From: Verrucomicrobiota bacterium
GTDB taxonomy: Bacteria > Verrucomicrobiota > Verrucomicrobiia > Verrucomicrobiales > Akkermansiaceae
Reading direction: 5' to 3'
Length of the DNA: 42,317 nucleotides
Assembly (NCBI GenBank): GCA_026397725.1
Contig: JAPLUI010000396.1
Span: forward strand, 1-42,317
Part shown: piece after piece, positions 33,122 to 40,638 of the stretch
How positions within the stretch are numbered: the stretch's first letter is position 1
How the letters are laid out: every line of letters starts with the position of its first letter
The notes under the pieces: generated by a model
The model's database searches: none
Seen by the model: the letters and a program-made list of their open reading frames with translations, nothing else
What the model was told of the DNA's origin: nothing
Program-made: the position numbers and the translations under genes

Positions 33122-36064
33122 CTATTCCTTCGGCTTGATGCTGATGAGGAGGGCGTTTTCCGCCGCGAGATACTTCCTGGCCAGGGCGTTGATTTCCGCG
33201 ACGGTGATCGAGGCGTAGTCGGCATCGCGGCCACGCACTAGGTCGAGACGCTTGGGATCGAGCTGGCACTGGCTGATGGCGGTGGTGAGCCAGTATTTGT
33301 TATCGCGGAGGGATTGTTTGAGCTGGCTGAGGGTTGGCTTGAGGGCGCGGTCGAAGTCATCGGCGGTGGCTCCCTTGGTGGCGAGCTGGTCGGCAAGATC
33401 CCGCATGGTGGTTAGCAGGAGCGGCACGTCCGCCGGCTGGCCCATGCTCTGGCCGAGCACGAAGCCGACGTCGTCGAGTGCCTCGGAGCCGGTAGCAGCG
33501 GCTCCCGGACTGTAGGAAGCCCCGAGCTTTTCGCGGATTTCCTCGCGCAGGCGATCTTGATAGATGTCGGCCAGCAGATTGAGGCGGCGGAATTCCTTGG
33601 TGTTGTTGCGGACGCCGACGGTTTTCCAAATCGCAAACGCGACGGCCTGCGGGATCTTCGAGTCATAGGTGAAGGTCTTGGCCGCCGGTGCATTCGGGAA
33701 GACAATGCGCCGGGCCTCGGGCAGCTCCGGCTTGGTGCGGTCCCGTTTGGGCAGCGCGCCAAAGGTCGCCAGCAGCTCGGGGAGGACGGCCTCGACTTGG
33801 AAATCACCGACGATGGAAAGTTCGAGGTAACCTCTGGTCAGTTCCGGCGTGAGCCATTTTTTCGCTTGGTCGATGGTGTAGGACGAGAGTTGTTCCATGG
33901 CAGCCGGCGCGAAGCGGGAATCGCCGCCGTGGAGCCAACCTTTCATCTGTTGCTGCGGTCCGGCAGGGGTGTGGTTGAGTTGTTGATAGATCGTGGGGAT
34001 GGCCTTCTGGAACTGCCAGAGGCCCTCATTGCGGTAGCCCGGATCGGTCAGGGTGGCGCACATGAGCCGCACCTGCAGGCCGAAATCGAGCGGGGTGGTG
34101 TTGCCGCCAAGGGTGAAGGCGTCTTCCGCAATGCCCAGGGTGGCGCCGACGTTCCGGCCGGCGAGAAGCTGTTGGAGTTCATCGTTGGAGTGCTTGCCAA
34201 GGCCGCCCCCTTCAAACACCGCGCTGGCAAAAGTATCCAGCATCGGCATGTCCTTCGGCTGGGTGAGCTGGCCGGAACCGATCCGCGCCAACAGATGGAT
34301 GCGGTTCTTCTCAAAATCCGTGGGCTTGAGGTTGACACGAATGTTGTTAGACAAGACCAGTTGGGTGAGGCCCAGATCGGCCACCCCCTTGCGGGTGGTA
34401 ACCGTGCCGGGTTTGCCGAAATCCGCGTAGGCAAACTTCCGGGCGGTGCCGGCCGCGGGCGCGGCCACCGGGGAGCCGGTGGATTCCTGATAGAGTGCGG
34501 CCAGGTTCTTCTCGGCGCGCTCCGGCTTTTCCTTGGTGGTGAGGATCAGGTGCATGCCGGTGGCATCCCAGAACTTTTTGAGGGCGGCATGGCAGACTTC
34601 GGGATCCATGCCTGCCAGGCCGTTGCGGACGATTTCGAGATCCGTATCCGGGGTCGAGAAGATGCTGTCGCTGTTGATGGATCGGATCAGGGCCATGGCG
34701 ATGCCCTCGGACTTGCGGGTGGGCTGCTCTTGCACCGCTTGCTCGTAGGCGTTGAGAATGTTGGCCTTGGCTTCGGCGAGTTCCGTAGCGGTGAAGCCGT
34801 GCTCCAGCGCGCGGCGGAATTCCTGTTCGAGAACCGGCACGGCAGCTTGCCAGCGGTCATCGCTGGCGACCACCTCAATCGAGCCGATCTCCGCAAAGTT
34901 GAATTCGTCATCGTTGGAGGCCGAGCCTGAGGCGATCGGCGATTGCTCTTTTTGCGCAAGGCGTTCCAAGCGGCGGCTCAGCATCGAGTGAGCAATCTTC
35001 AGGGGCAGCCGCGCGATCCGGGTGGCGGTGGTGTCCGGCTTTTTCTCATAGGGACGCACCAGGGTCAGCGAAAGGCTGGTGGCAGTGACCTCCTTGTCGG
35101 CGAAGACGGCGGTGACCAGGCCCTCGGGGGCCTTGATCTGGCCGAGGTCAGGGTTGCGGCCGGGCGCGGCGGGGTTGGCCATGGAGGCGAAGTGCGTTTC
35201 AATCCGCTGGCTCATTGCGGCCGGATCCACATCGCCGACCACGATGAAAGTCATCCGAGCCGGGGTATAGTAGCGGGTATAATAATCCGTGAAGCGCTCC
35301 CGCGGGGCGGATTTGATGACTTCGTCAATGCCGATGGGGAAGCGCTTGGCGACCAACGAATCCGGCAGCAGGGTGTTCAATTGCATGAGCATGAGGCGGT
35401 AGCTGACGGAATCACGGCTGGCTTTTTCCGCGAGGATGACGCCGCGTTCGCTGTCGATTTCAGCGGCTTCGAGCAGGGCGCCGTCGCCGAAGTCGCGCAT
35501 GACGGTGAAGCCGAGCTGGAGGGTCTCCGCGGACAGGTCCGGCAGATCGAGCATATAGACGGTTTCATCAAACGAGGTGAAGGCATTGACGTGGGCGCCG
35601 AACTCGATGCCGAGGTGCTGCATGCGGGGGACAAGATCCTTGGCGGAGTAGTTTTTCGAGCCGTTGAAAACCATGTGTTCGAGGAAATGGGCGACGCCTT
35701 GTTGGTTATCGGCTTCCATCAGCGAGCCGGTGGCGAGGTGCAGGCGCAGGGAGACGCGCTTGGGCGGCTCGCTGTTGGGATAGATGAGGTAGCGCAGGCC
35801 GTTGTTGAGGCTGCCAAAGGTGGCACCGTGGTCAGGGGTGATGTCGGATGCGGCTTGCGGCCAGGCGCGGGGCTCGATCTTCGGGACCGTCGGATCGGTC
35901 TTGGGGGTGGCGGGCGGAGTGTCGGGAGCAGGCGCTGGAGTTGTCGGCGCGGCGGCCGCTGGCGGGGGCTGGGTCTCGGATGCCGGCGACTTGGCACGCA
36001 AGGACAGGAACATCGCCGTCACGACGAGCAACAGCACCAGGAGAAGTGGGGTAGCCTTTTGCAT
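33122..36064 (-). CDS. secreted M16-family zinc protease, two-domain
   Basis: A 980-residue metalloprotease of pitrilysin/insulinase type. ATG at 36064 gives an N-terminal signal or anchor helix (5-22), then a Pro/Ala-rich linker (25-65). The active domain has the inverted zinc motif HFLEH (126-130) and, 76 residues on, Glu206 in EIDSERGVI, the third ligand at the family spacing. The second half repeats the M16 fold without HxxEH, as usual for the non-catalytic partner; RLREEIREKLGASYSPGAAA is the classic late M16C motif with Arg/Tyr. It probably degrades peptides in the periplasm. A longer frame to 36223 is not family-like. Confidence 0.92.
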   Translation of the reverse strand: MQKATPLLLVLLLVVTAMFLSLRAKSPASETQPPPAAAAPTTPAPAPDTPPATPKTDPTVPKIEPRAWPQAASDITPDHGATFGSLNNGLRYLIYPNSEPPKRVSLRLHLATGSLMEADNQQGVAHFLEHMVFNGSKNYSAKDLVPRMQHLGIEFGAHVNAFTSFDETVYMLDLPDLSAETLQLGFTVMRDFGDGALLEAAEIDSERGVILAEKASRDSVSYRLMLMQLNTLLPDSLVAKRFPIGIDEVIKSAPRERFTDYYTRYYTPARMTFIVVGDVDPAAMSQRIETHFASMANPAAPGRNPDLGQIKAPEGLVTAVFADKEVTATSLSLTLVRPYEKKPDTTATRIARLPLKIAHSMLSRRLERLAQKEQSPIASGSASNDDEFNFAEIGSIEVVASDDRWQAAVPVLEQEFRRALEHGFTATELAEAKANILNAYEQAVQEQPTRKSEGIAMALIRSINSDSIFSTPDTDLEIVRNGLAGMDPEVCHAALKKFWDATGMHLILTTKEKPERAEKNLAALYQESTGSPVAAPAAGTARKFAYADFGKPGTVTTRKGVADLGLTQLVLSNNIRVNLKPTDFEKNRIHLLARIGSGQLTQPKDMPMLDTFASAVFEGGGLGKHSNDELQQLLAGRNVGATLGIAEDAFTLGGNTTPLDFGLQVRLMCATLTDPGYRNEGLWQFQKAIPTIYQQLNHTPAGPQQQMKGWLHGGDSRFAPAAMEQLSSYTIDQAKKWLTPELTRGYLELSIVGDFQVEAVLPELLATFGALPKRDRTKPELPEARRIVFPNAPAAKTFTYDSKIPQAVAFAIWKTVGVRNNTKEFRRLNLLADIYQDRLREEIREKLGASYSPGAAATGSEALDDVGFVLGQSMGQPADVPLLLTTMRDLADQLATKGATADDFDRALKPTLSQLKQSLRDNKYWLTTAISQCQLDPKRLDLVRGRDADYASITVAEINALARKYLAAENALLISIKPKE

Positions 36065-36229
36065 GGGCGGAGCATACCCGGACAGGGGACGACTTGGCAA
36101 CGACGAAAGTGCGACGAAAGTGCGGGACGCCTGCTCCGCAGCCGGAAAAATAACGCTTTTCGAAAATTTGGGTTGCAAGATGCGGGACAACCTGTTCTTT
36201 ATCCCTCTCCGGCTTGCCGGCAACTCAGT

Positions 36230-36316
36230 GCGCGCGTGGCGGAATTGGTAGACGCGCTAGATTCAGGTTCTAGTATTCGCAAGGATGTGGAGGTTCGAGT
36301 CCTCTCGCGCGCACCA
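36230..36316 (+). tRNA. tRNA-Leu (anticodon CAG)
   Basis: Acceptor stem GCGCGCG (36230-36236) pairs with CGCGCGC (36306-36312), followed by discriminator A and encoded CCA (36314-36316). The D-loop contains AATTGGTAGA. Anticodon stem CTAGA/TCTAG encloses loop TTCAGGT with anticodon CAG. A long variable arm (class II) and the T-loop GGTTCGAGTCC are present. All features fit tRNA-Leu reading CUG. The recombinase stub directly 3' suggests its 3' end served as an integration site. Confidence 0.96.
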
Positions 36317-36337
36317 TCCTCATAATCAATGAGATAG

Positions 36338-36622
36338 CGCCTCGCCACGGTGCAGAGCGCCGACCGGGTCGCGCTGGAGGCGGGCAATTCACCATCTATC
36401 ATCTTCAAGCACTACCGGGAGCTGACCACCGAGGGAATTGCCGACGAATGGTTCGGGATTCTGCCGAAAGACGGCCAATTGGAGAACACGTTCCTGTGGG
36501 ACAAGCGGAGCGGCAAGCAAATCCTGAACGGCACCCAGGTCACAGGACCCCGTTCAATCCGCACGCCAATGATGTTTGTTAGACGCGGATGGTGCATGAG
36601 ACGGCCGGCCATATTGCCATAG
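36338..36622 (+). pseudogene. tyrosine recombinase (integrase) C-terminal relic
   Basis: An open frame starting right after a stop reads RLATVQSADRVALEAGNSPS then IIFKHYRELTTEGIADEWF. This is the last helix pair of phage-type integrases, with the catalytic Tyr in FKHYREL. The upstream catalytic Arg/Lys/His residues are missing, so only about 50 residues of a roughly 400-residue enzyme remain. It begins 22 bp after the tRNA-Leu 3' end and in the same orientation, the usual arrangement of integrated elements. The tail after about residue 55 (WDKRSGKQIL...) is not recognised. Confidence 0.72.
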
Positions 36623-36674
36623 AGACGAGACCGGCAATCTTGCCGACGAAGCTGAGGTATTTGAGTGCTTTCAT
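36579..36674 (-). CDS. very small hydrophobic protein
   Basis: A 31-residue frame, MKALKYLSFVGKIAGLVSMA with IWPAVSCTIRV, with a basic start and one hydrophobic helix. Lys-rich ends and a Gly/Ala-rich helix recall phage lysis-type or small membrane proteins, but the length is too short for certainty. It overlaps the end of the integrase relic on the opposite strand. Confidence 0.3.
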   Translation of the reverse strand: MKALKYLSFVGKIAGLVSMAIWPAVSCTIRV

Positions 36675-36796
36675 GGTGACCAGGGCGGGGTGTCAACGGG
36701 CCTGCCAGGCATCCTGTTGTGAATTGCAACATTTCGGTTGCCTGCGCTCTGGTCAGCCGCTACACTGGATCACGCAAACGACAGAAAGCTAAGAAC

Positions 36797-37057
36797 ATGC
36801 CGAAACTTGGAACAAAAGGACACCCGGCTGTGGTTAGAGTTGCCACACAAGAAAGGGCTGAGGAAATCGTGGCCATCTGCAACGCAAATGGCTGGCAGGT
36901 GGTCATAGGACTTGAACCTGGCAAACCGGAAGACATCAGCGATATCGAACGGTTGCGGAATCCACCCGAACCATTTCGAGCGGAGCCAACAACCGGCCGC
37001 AATGATCCGTGTCCCTGTGGAAGCGGAAAGAAGTTCAAGAAATGTTGTGGTGCATAG
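36797..37057 (+). CDS. SEC-C/SWIM metal-binding motif protein
   Basis: An 86-residue protein. The N-terminal part (MPKLGTKGHPAVVRVATQER then AEEIVAICNANGWQVVIGLE) and the C-terminal zinc knuckle NDPCPCGSGKKFKKCCG match small PBPRA1643-type SEC-C proteins. The CPCGSGKKFKKCC motif binds zinc in SecA and many other proteins. The role of this family is unknown. ATG at 36797 is chosen because the upstream codons are not family-like and because MPKLGTK is the usual start. It appears intact among broken genes. Confidence 0.87.
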   Translation: MPKLGTKGHPAVVRVATQERAEEIVAICNANGWQVVIGLEPGKPEDISDIERLRNPPEPFRAEPTTGRNDPCPCGSGKKFKKCCGA

Positions 37058-37107
37058 AGGCCACAGGCACCTGAGAAGAATCTGCCGACCAGTGGGTGGG
37101 GCTTTGA

Positions 37108-37302
37108 TCACCGCCGCCGCAACTTCCTGACCATGCTCACCAGCGACAGGATCCCGACTAACAACCCGACCAGCAGCGAGGCGAGCCGCAGGTGCCAATC
37201 GATCTGCTCCTGATAGGACGTGATGACGCCCAGCACCGGCGAGGCGGTGCCGACGATGGCGTTGCGAACGTAGTCAAGGTCGATGTCGATCGGCTGGCGC
37301 AT
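37108..37302 (-). CDS. small C-terminally anchored membrane protein
   Basis: A 64-residue protein. An acidic, amphipathic N-terminal half (IDIDLDYVRNAIVGTASPV) is followed by one membrane helix (about 38-58, LRLASLLVGLLVGILSLVSM) and a basic end, RKLRRR. Size and layout recall holin-like or regulatory single-pass proteins. I do not recognise the family. It lies 61 bp downstream of the next frame on the same strand, so the two may be a pair. Confidence 0.55.
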   Translation of the reverse strand: MRQPIDIDLDYVRNAIVGTASPVLGVITSYQEQIDWHLRLASLLVGLLVGILSLVSMVRKLRRR

Positions 37303-37363
37303 GGGCGGGAGAATTCGGGTTGTGACTGCGGCAATGGCGTCAACCCGTCCGGAGGTTCGTCTG

Positions 37364-37633
37364 TCACTCGCTCGGTTTGCCGGGGGGGCCGCCGGGGTGC
37401 AGCTTGTCCCGCGACCAGGTGGTCGAATCCGGGTTGAGGTGTTGCTCGGCCCACGGCTGATAGAGGGCGGGCAGCCGGTCCCGCTCCGCGAAATCCCCGG
37501 TGCCATCGGCCTTGAGGATGTCGGCACGCAGCTTGGTCAGATATGGCAACTCGGCGCTGGTCGGCACGCCCTCGGTGCCCCGGTTCGGGATCAACCATGA
37601 GATGTCGCGTTTTCTTGCAAGGCTTACGGTCAC
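37364..37633 (-). CDS. unrecognised soluble protein, possible lysis-module partner
   Basis: 89 codons if started at GTG 37633 (the frame is open further upstream into the FGE relic). The readable core (ARKRDISWLIPNRGTEGV, YLTKLRADILKADGTGDF, YQPWAEQHLNPDSTTWSRDK) looks like genuine coding sequence with acidic and aromatic residues well spread. I cannot name a family. It may be the truncated C-terminus of a larger protein. It sits directly upstream of a single-helix membrane protein gene. Confidence 0.4.
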   Translation of the reverse strand: MTVSLARKRDISWLIPNRGTEGVPTSAELPYLTKLRADILKADGTGDFAERDRLPALYQPWAEQHLNPDSTTWSRDKLHPGGPPGKPSE

Positions 37634-37694
37634 TGGTGTCGATACTGGAAGTTTGCCGGTTACCTCAGGAGTTTCCGCGTGCCCATCATCACCC

Positions 37695-38533
37695 TCATTC
37701 CCGCACCGAGCGGAAATAACGCTTGGGAATTTCCTTGATGGAATATAAACGTGCGACGGTACCGCCGGTGCCGGCGAGGTGTTCTTCCACCGGCGCCCAG
37801 GTCTGCAAATCCGTGGATGACTCGACCCGGTAGCTCTGCCGTAGATGCCGTTGTAGTAGCCGCTGCTGCCCCAATCACCACCGCGAAGCACGCGGTACGA
37901 GCCGGACGGCCCAAAGGGGTCTGTTAGACTTTCAGGCGAGCCGTAGTAAGCATCGGAATACCAATCCCAGCACCATTCCCACGCGTTACCTGCCATGTCG
38001 TAGATTCCATAGCCGTTCGGCGCATAAGTCCCGACCACGACCGTGCCGTTGAATGAATTATAGTTCGCATCCAGTGGCGTGATCGAGTCGCCCAACGGAT
38101 AGCGTTTCCCGCTCAAGCCGCCGCGCGCGGCTTTCTCCCACTCCGCTTCCGTCGGCAATCGATAACCGTTGGCACTCCATTTCACCATCGTGTTGTCGCT
38201 GGTGAGAGTGCCAGTTTAGAACACCGCCGTCTGTGCGGCATCCGTGTAGTAGCACGGTGTCAGGCCGTCCTGCTCGCTCCTGGCATTGCACCATTTGACC
38301 GCTTCATACCACGAAACTGCCTCAATTGGGTATTCCGCCGCCGTGCCCGCTCCGTAGCCGAGGTCCGAGTAGCCATGGCCCAGCCCCCAATCCCGCACGG
38401 CATCCCACTCCGCCTTGGTCACCTCCGTCTTCTGCATATAGAACGCGCTGACGTTCACCATGTGGGGCGGGGCGTTGGAATCGCCGTCGAGCGTGTTCCC
38501 CATGGTGAAGTCACCGGCGGGAATGAGAGAGAA
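37695..38533 (-). pseudogene. formylglycine-generating-enzyme-like (SUMF1/FGE) relic
   Basis: The FGE-sulfatase fold is readable across two halves: IPAGDFTMGNTLDGDSNAPP, YMQKTEVTKAEWDAVRDWG and AVSWYEAVKWCNARSEQDGL; then NGYRLPTEAEWEKAARGG, YDMAGNAWEWCWDWY and GSYRVLRGGDWGSSG. A TAA (38216-38218) interrupts them in the same frame, where relatives have a Lys/Arg codon (VYxTG), consistent with an AAA-to-TAA change. After GIYGR the frame breaks into SYRVESSTDLQTWAPVEEH, a C-terminal beta segment ending at TGA 37695. The 5' end runs into repeat DNA at about 38540. FGE-type proteins in this phylum are often exported and of unknown substrate. Two defects mark it as dead, or at least unlikely to make full protein. 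Confidence 0.75.
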
Positions 38534-38560
38534 GACCGCAGAAGATGAGAAGAGAAGACC

Positions 38561-38636
38561 GCAGATCGAGGATTGTGGATCGTAGATGGAAGAATAGAAC
38601 TGCGCCAGCACTCTTCATCCACGATCCACAATCTGC
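38561..38636. repeat. palindromic element beside the FGE relic
   Basis: Left arm 38561-38593 and right arm 38612-38636 are inverted copies (core GATTGTGGATCGT.GATG / CATC.ACGATCCACAATC) around a 18-nt spacer, with a few extra bases in the left arm. The GGATCGTGGAT words recall the repeats at 8256-8284. It may supply a false N-terminus for the FGE relic. Confidence 0.6.
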
Positions 38637-38807
38637 TATCCACGATCTTCCCATTGGCATCTCATCTTCACCATCTTGTAGCGTCGCTCTATGAGCGTCG
38701 ATGCCAATGAGATGAGGAAACCAGGCGACACCACTGCGACGACGCACCTCATTTTCTAACGACGGTCATAGACCGCCGCAACAATTCCAAAGCATCCACG
38801 GGCACCA
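38637..38807. other. intergenic between two FGE relics
   Basis: 170 bp with ATCTCATCTTCACCATC / GATGCCAATGAGATGAGG words that are partly inverted copies of one another (about 38651-38715). No gene is evident. Confidence 0.35.
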
Positions 38808-39441
38808 TCAGCGTTTCCGGCGCGTCACCAACATCCCGCTGGCGAGCAATGTCAGGACCAGGCAACTTGGTTCAGGGACACTGGCAACTCGGAAGCCGAA
38901 GTTGAAGATCTCGCCCGACGGGTTATAGTCGCCCCGGTAGGTGGAGGCTAGAAAGTTGCCGCCGTAGGACCAGGAGCCGCTACGCATCCCGCGTGATGAG
39001 CCGGAGATGACAGCGTCGTTCCACTCCCAAGCGTTGCCGCCCTGGCCATAGGTGCCGTATGAACTCGGCACGCCAAAACCGACGTCGGCTGGTGGTACGG
39101 AGCTACCTCGGTTGTAATAGGCGTCCGCCCAACCAAGCGTGTTCTTGCCGTTGGGATAGAGCGAGTAGGTCGAAGTGGTGCCGTTGAAATCCCGCCGCTG
39201 TTGGAAGCGCCCTTGGCGTTGAGGAAGTCCACGTATTGCGCGTTGGTCACTTCGTAGGTGCCGATCTTGTAGGCGTGATCCACCGCACCGTAGCCGGTGG
39301 AGTCCGCCAAATTATTGACATTGCCGATAGTCGTCCACCGATAGTCGTCCAGCTCATGCTGACCACGGCCAGAGCCGGAGTGACGAGCGAAACGCCGACC
39401 AAGACGGCCAGCCCGATGGATGTGATGATGCGTTGTTTCAT
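38808..39441 (-). pseudogene. PEP-CTERM FGE-like protein relic
   Basis: The start is intact: MKQRIITSIGLAVLVGVSL, a signal peptide ending ALAVV. A frame change leads to ADSTGYGAVDHAYKIGTYEV and NAQYVDFLNAKG, then most of the FGE core is missing. The end is intact in another frame: SSYGTYGQGGNAWEWNDAVI, GSWSYGGNFLASTYRGD and the PEP-CTERM tail VPEPSCLVLTLLASGMLV with RRKR. PEP-CTERM proteins are sorted by exosortase, so this genome should encode one elsewhere. At least two frameshifts and an internal deletion make it a pseudogene. It abuts the integrase fossil, whose truncated end lies at about 39470. Confidence 0.82.
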
Positions 39442-39740
39442 GGTTGTATTGTCTGGCGGCGGCTGCTCACCGTGAGCGCTGAGATGGTGTAGGCGAGGCC
39501 GGCCAGCCGGATGGCGCGGCGGAGGGCCTCCGTAATGCGGTCGGTTGCCGCGCCGGTCTCGGGCAGCGGGGCGTCCGGGTGAGGCGGCGGCGGTGGCGGA
39601 AGCACGGCGCGGCCCCGGATGACTTCGCGGCCCAAGGTGCGATGGGTGGGCTCCAGCGGGCGGGCCAGGTCCGCCAGTCCCTGCCTATCAGAAGCGGCCG
39701 CCCAGGTAACCCCGGGAATCCCGTGTGCCAGGATATGCAC

Positions 39741-39812
39741 GACGCGTCCGACGCGTCCGACGCGTCCGACGTGTCCGACGCGTCCGATGTGTCCGACGTG
39801 TCCGACGCGTCC
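39741..39812. repeat. 9-bp minisatellite, eight copies
   Basis: Eight consecutive 9-bp units of GACGCGTCC (five exact; three with C-to-T changes: GACGTGTCC twice, GATGTGTCC once). It lies exactly at the Asp-Ala junction of the integrase fossil. The expansion is in a broken gene, so it is not under coding selection. Each unit is self-complementary-like (GACGCGTC palindrome). Confidence 0.95.
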
Positions 39813-39903
39813 ACGGCCCACCTGAACTACCAGTTGGCAAGGTGGGTGGAGCGGCCCAGGGCGTCGAAGTAGGCGGACGTGGTATCGGCGGTTGGAAGGA
39901 GAT

Positions 39904-40003
39904 TGATGAGTGCTGAGTGTTGATTTTTGAGGTTTGAATGGAAGATGAAGAATTCGCCTTTCAGTCACTTCTGAAATCAAAATTCAGCAATCATCACTCA
40001 TCA
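39904..40003. repeat. palindromic insertion element splitting the integrase fossil
   Basis: A 25-bp left arm (39904-39928, TGATGAGTGCTGAGTGTTGA...) and a 25-bp right arm (39979-40003) are imperfect inverted copies (about 80% by eye) around a 50-bp centre. The element sits between VRWAEAWI and TSAYFDALG, where the intact protein would be continuous. It resembles a MITE or REP-like unit. Confidence 0.65.
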
Positions 40004-40105
40004 ATCCATTAGGCGGGTTGATCCAAGCCTCGGCCCAGCGGACGTAGTAGTCGCGGGCGGCGGGGCGGATGGCGAGGGATTCGAGGCGGTGGAGAAAATT
40101 CAGCC

Positions 40106-40481
40106 GTGCTGGGGTCGCAGCGGGAGGCGCCAGCAGTGGCAGTTGGACCGGTGGGGTGAGGCGATGAGTGGGGTGTCCGTTGGACGGGTCGGATCCGCAC
40201 GCCTGCCTCCCGCGACGCTGCAGCCCCTGGTCGGATCGGCGGGAATTCCCGAAAACCAGGATGGGGGATTGGTGGCTGGGAGCGGCATGACACAGCGTGG
40301 TGGACATCCGCAAGCAGCTCGCCCAGTTGCCGATCGGCGATGCCATCACCACGCTGCCAACCAAGTTGCGGGCCACCGGGACCAACGCCGAATTGCTGCC
40401 GCGCGGGCTTCGTTAGAAATCTCCGCATGCTAGGAAATTGCTTTGGTGGTGAAGGCCGGTGAAAGAGCCGGTGACCGGACC
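40106..40481. other. DNA between integrase fossil and IS relic
   Basis: About 375 bp of degenerate sequence. A 41-codon plus-strand frame (40291-40416) reads VVDIRKQLAQLPIGDAITTL then PTKLRATGTNAELLPRGLR, with a natural codon pattern. It looks like the C-terminal end of a real protein I cannot name. It opens straight after a stop and has no convincing start. Nothing else is supported. Confidence 0.4.
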
Positions 40482-40501
40482 CTGGTCTTTATACACAAAT
40501 C
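40482..40501. repeat. left terminal inverted repeat of the IS relic
   Basis: 20 bp, identical to the complement of 41395-41414; begins CTGGTCTTTATACACAAAT. Confidence 0.93.
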
Positions 40502-40638
40502 AGAGGACCGCATGATATGTTAGAGATGGCCGGTGCCGGGCCAGGTAACTAACAGACAGATATCCTGGCAACAGCCTGGAATCCGGGCAGCACGAAGCCG
40601 GCGGCTGGAAAAGGCCGCCTCAACCCGCCGGACTCGCT

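Larger units (their letters stand above)
39470..40105 (-). pseudogene. integron-type integrase fossil
   Basis: Pieces of one N-terminally extended, integron-type tyrosine recombinase are readable in order: LNFLHRLESLAIRPAARDYY then VRWAEAWI (about 40105-40020); TSAYFDALGRSTHLANW with a TAG where relatives have Gln, then FRWAVDA (about 39890-39813); and after the minisatellite, ILAHGIPGVTWAAASDRQGL, ADLARPLEPTHRTLGREV and EALRRAIRLAGLAYTIS (to about 39490). The catalytic core beyond is lost. Defects: a palindromic insertion (39904-40003), a CAG-to-TAG-type stop, a 72-bp repeat array with a frame change, and 3' truncation. The family match is from memory of related verrucomicrobial proteins. 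Confidence 0.6.

Noticed and set aside
33557..36325. Long plus-strand frames (457 and 460 codons) over the M16 protease
   Set aside because: They are shadows of an intact metalloprotease gene, and one even runs through the tRNA.
39741..39812. CRISPR array
   Set aside because: The units are 9 bp and directly abutting, with no spacers and no cas genes; it is a minisatellite.
39438..39980. A 180-codon Pro/Val-Gly-rich protein
   Set aside because: The frame crosses the minisatellite and palindromic element and combines pieces of the integrase fossil with non-coding DNA. It is not a gene in its own right.
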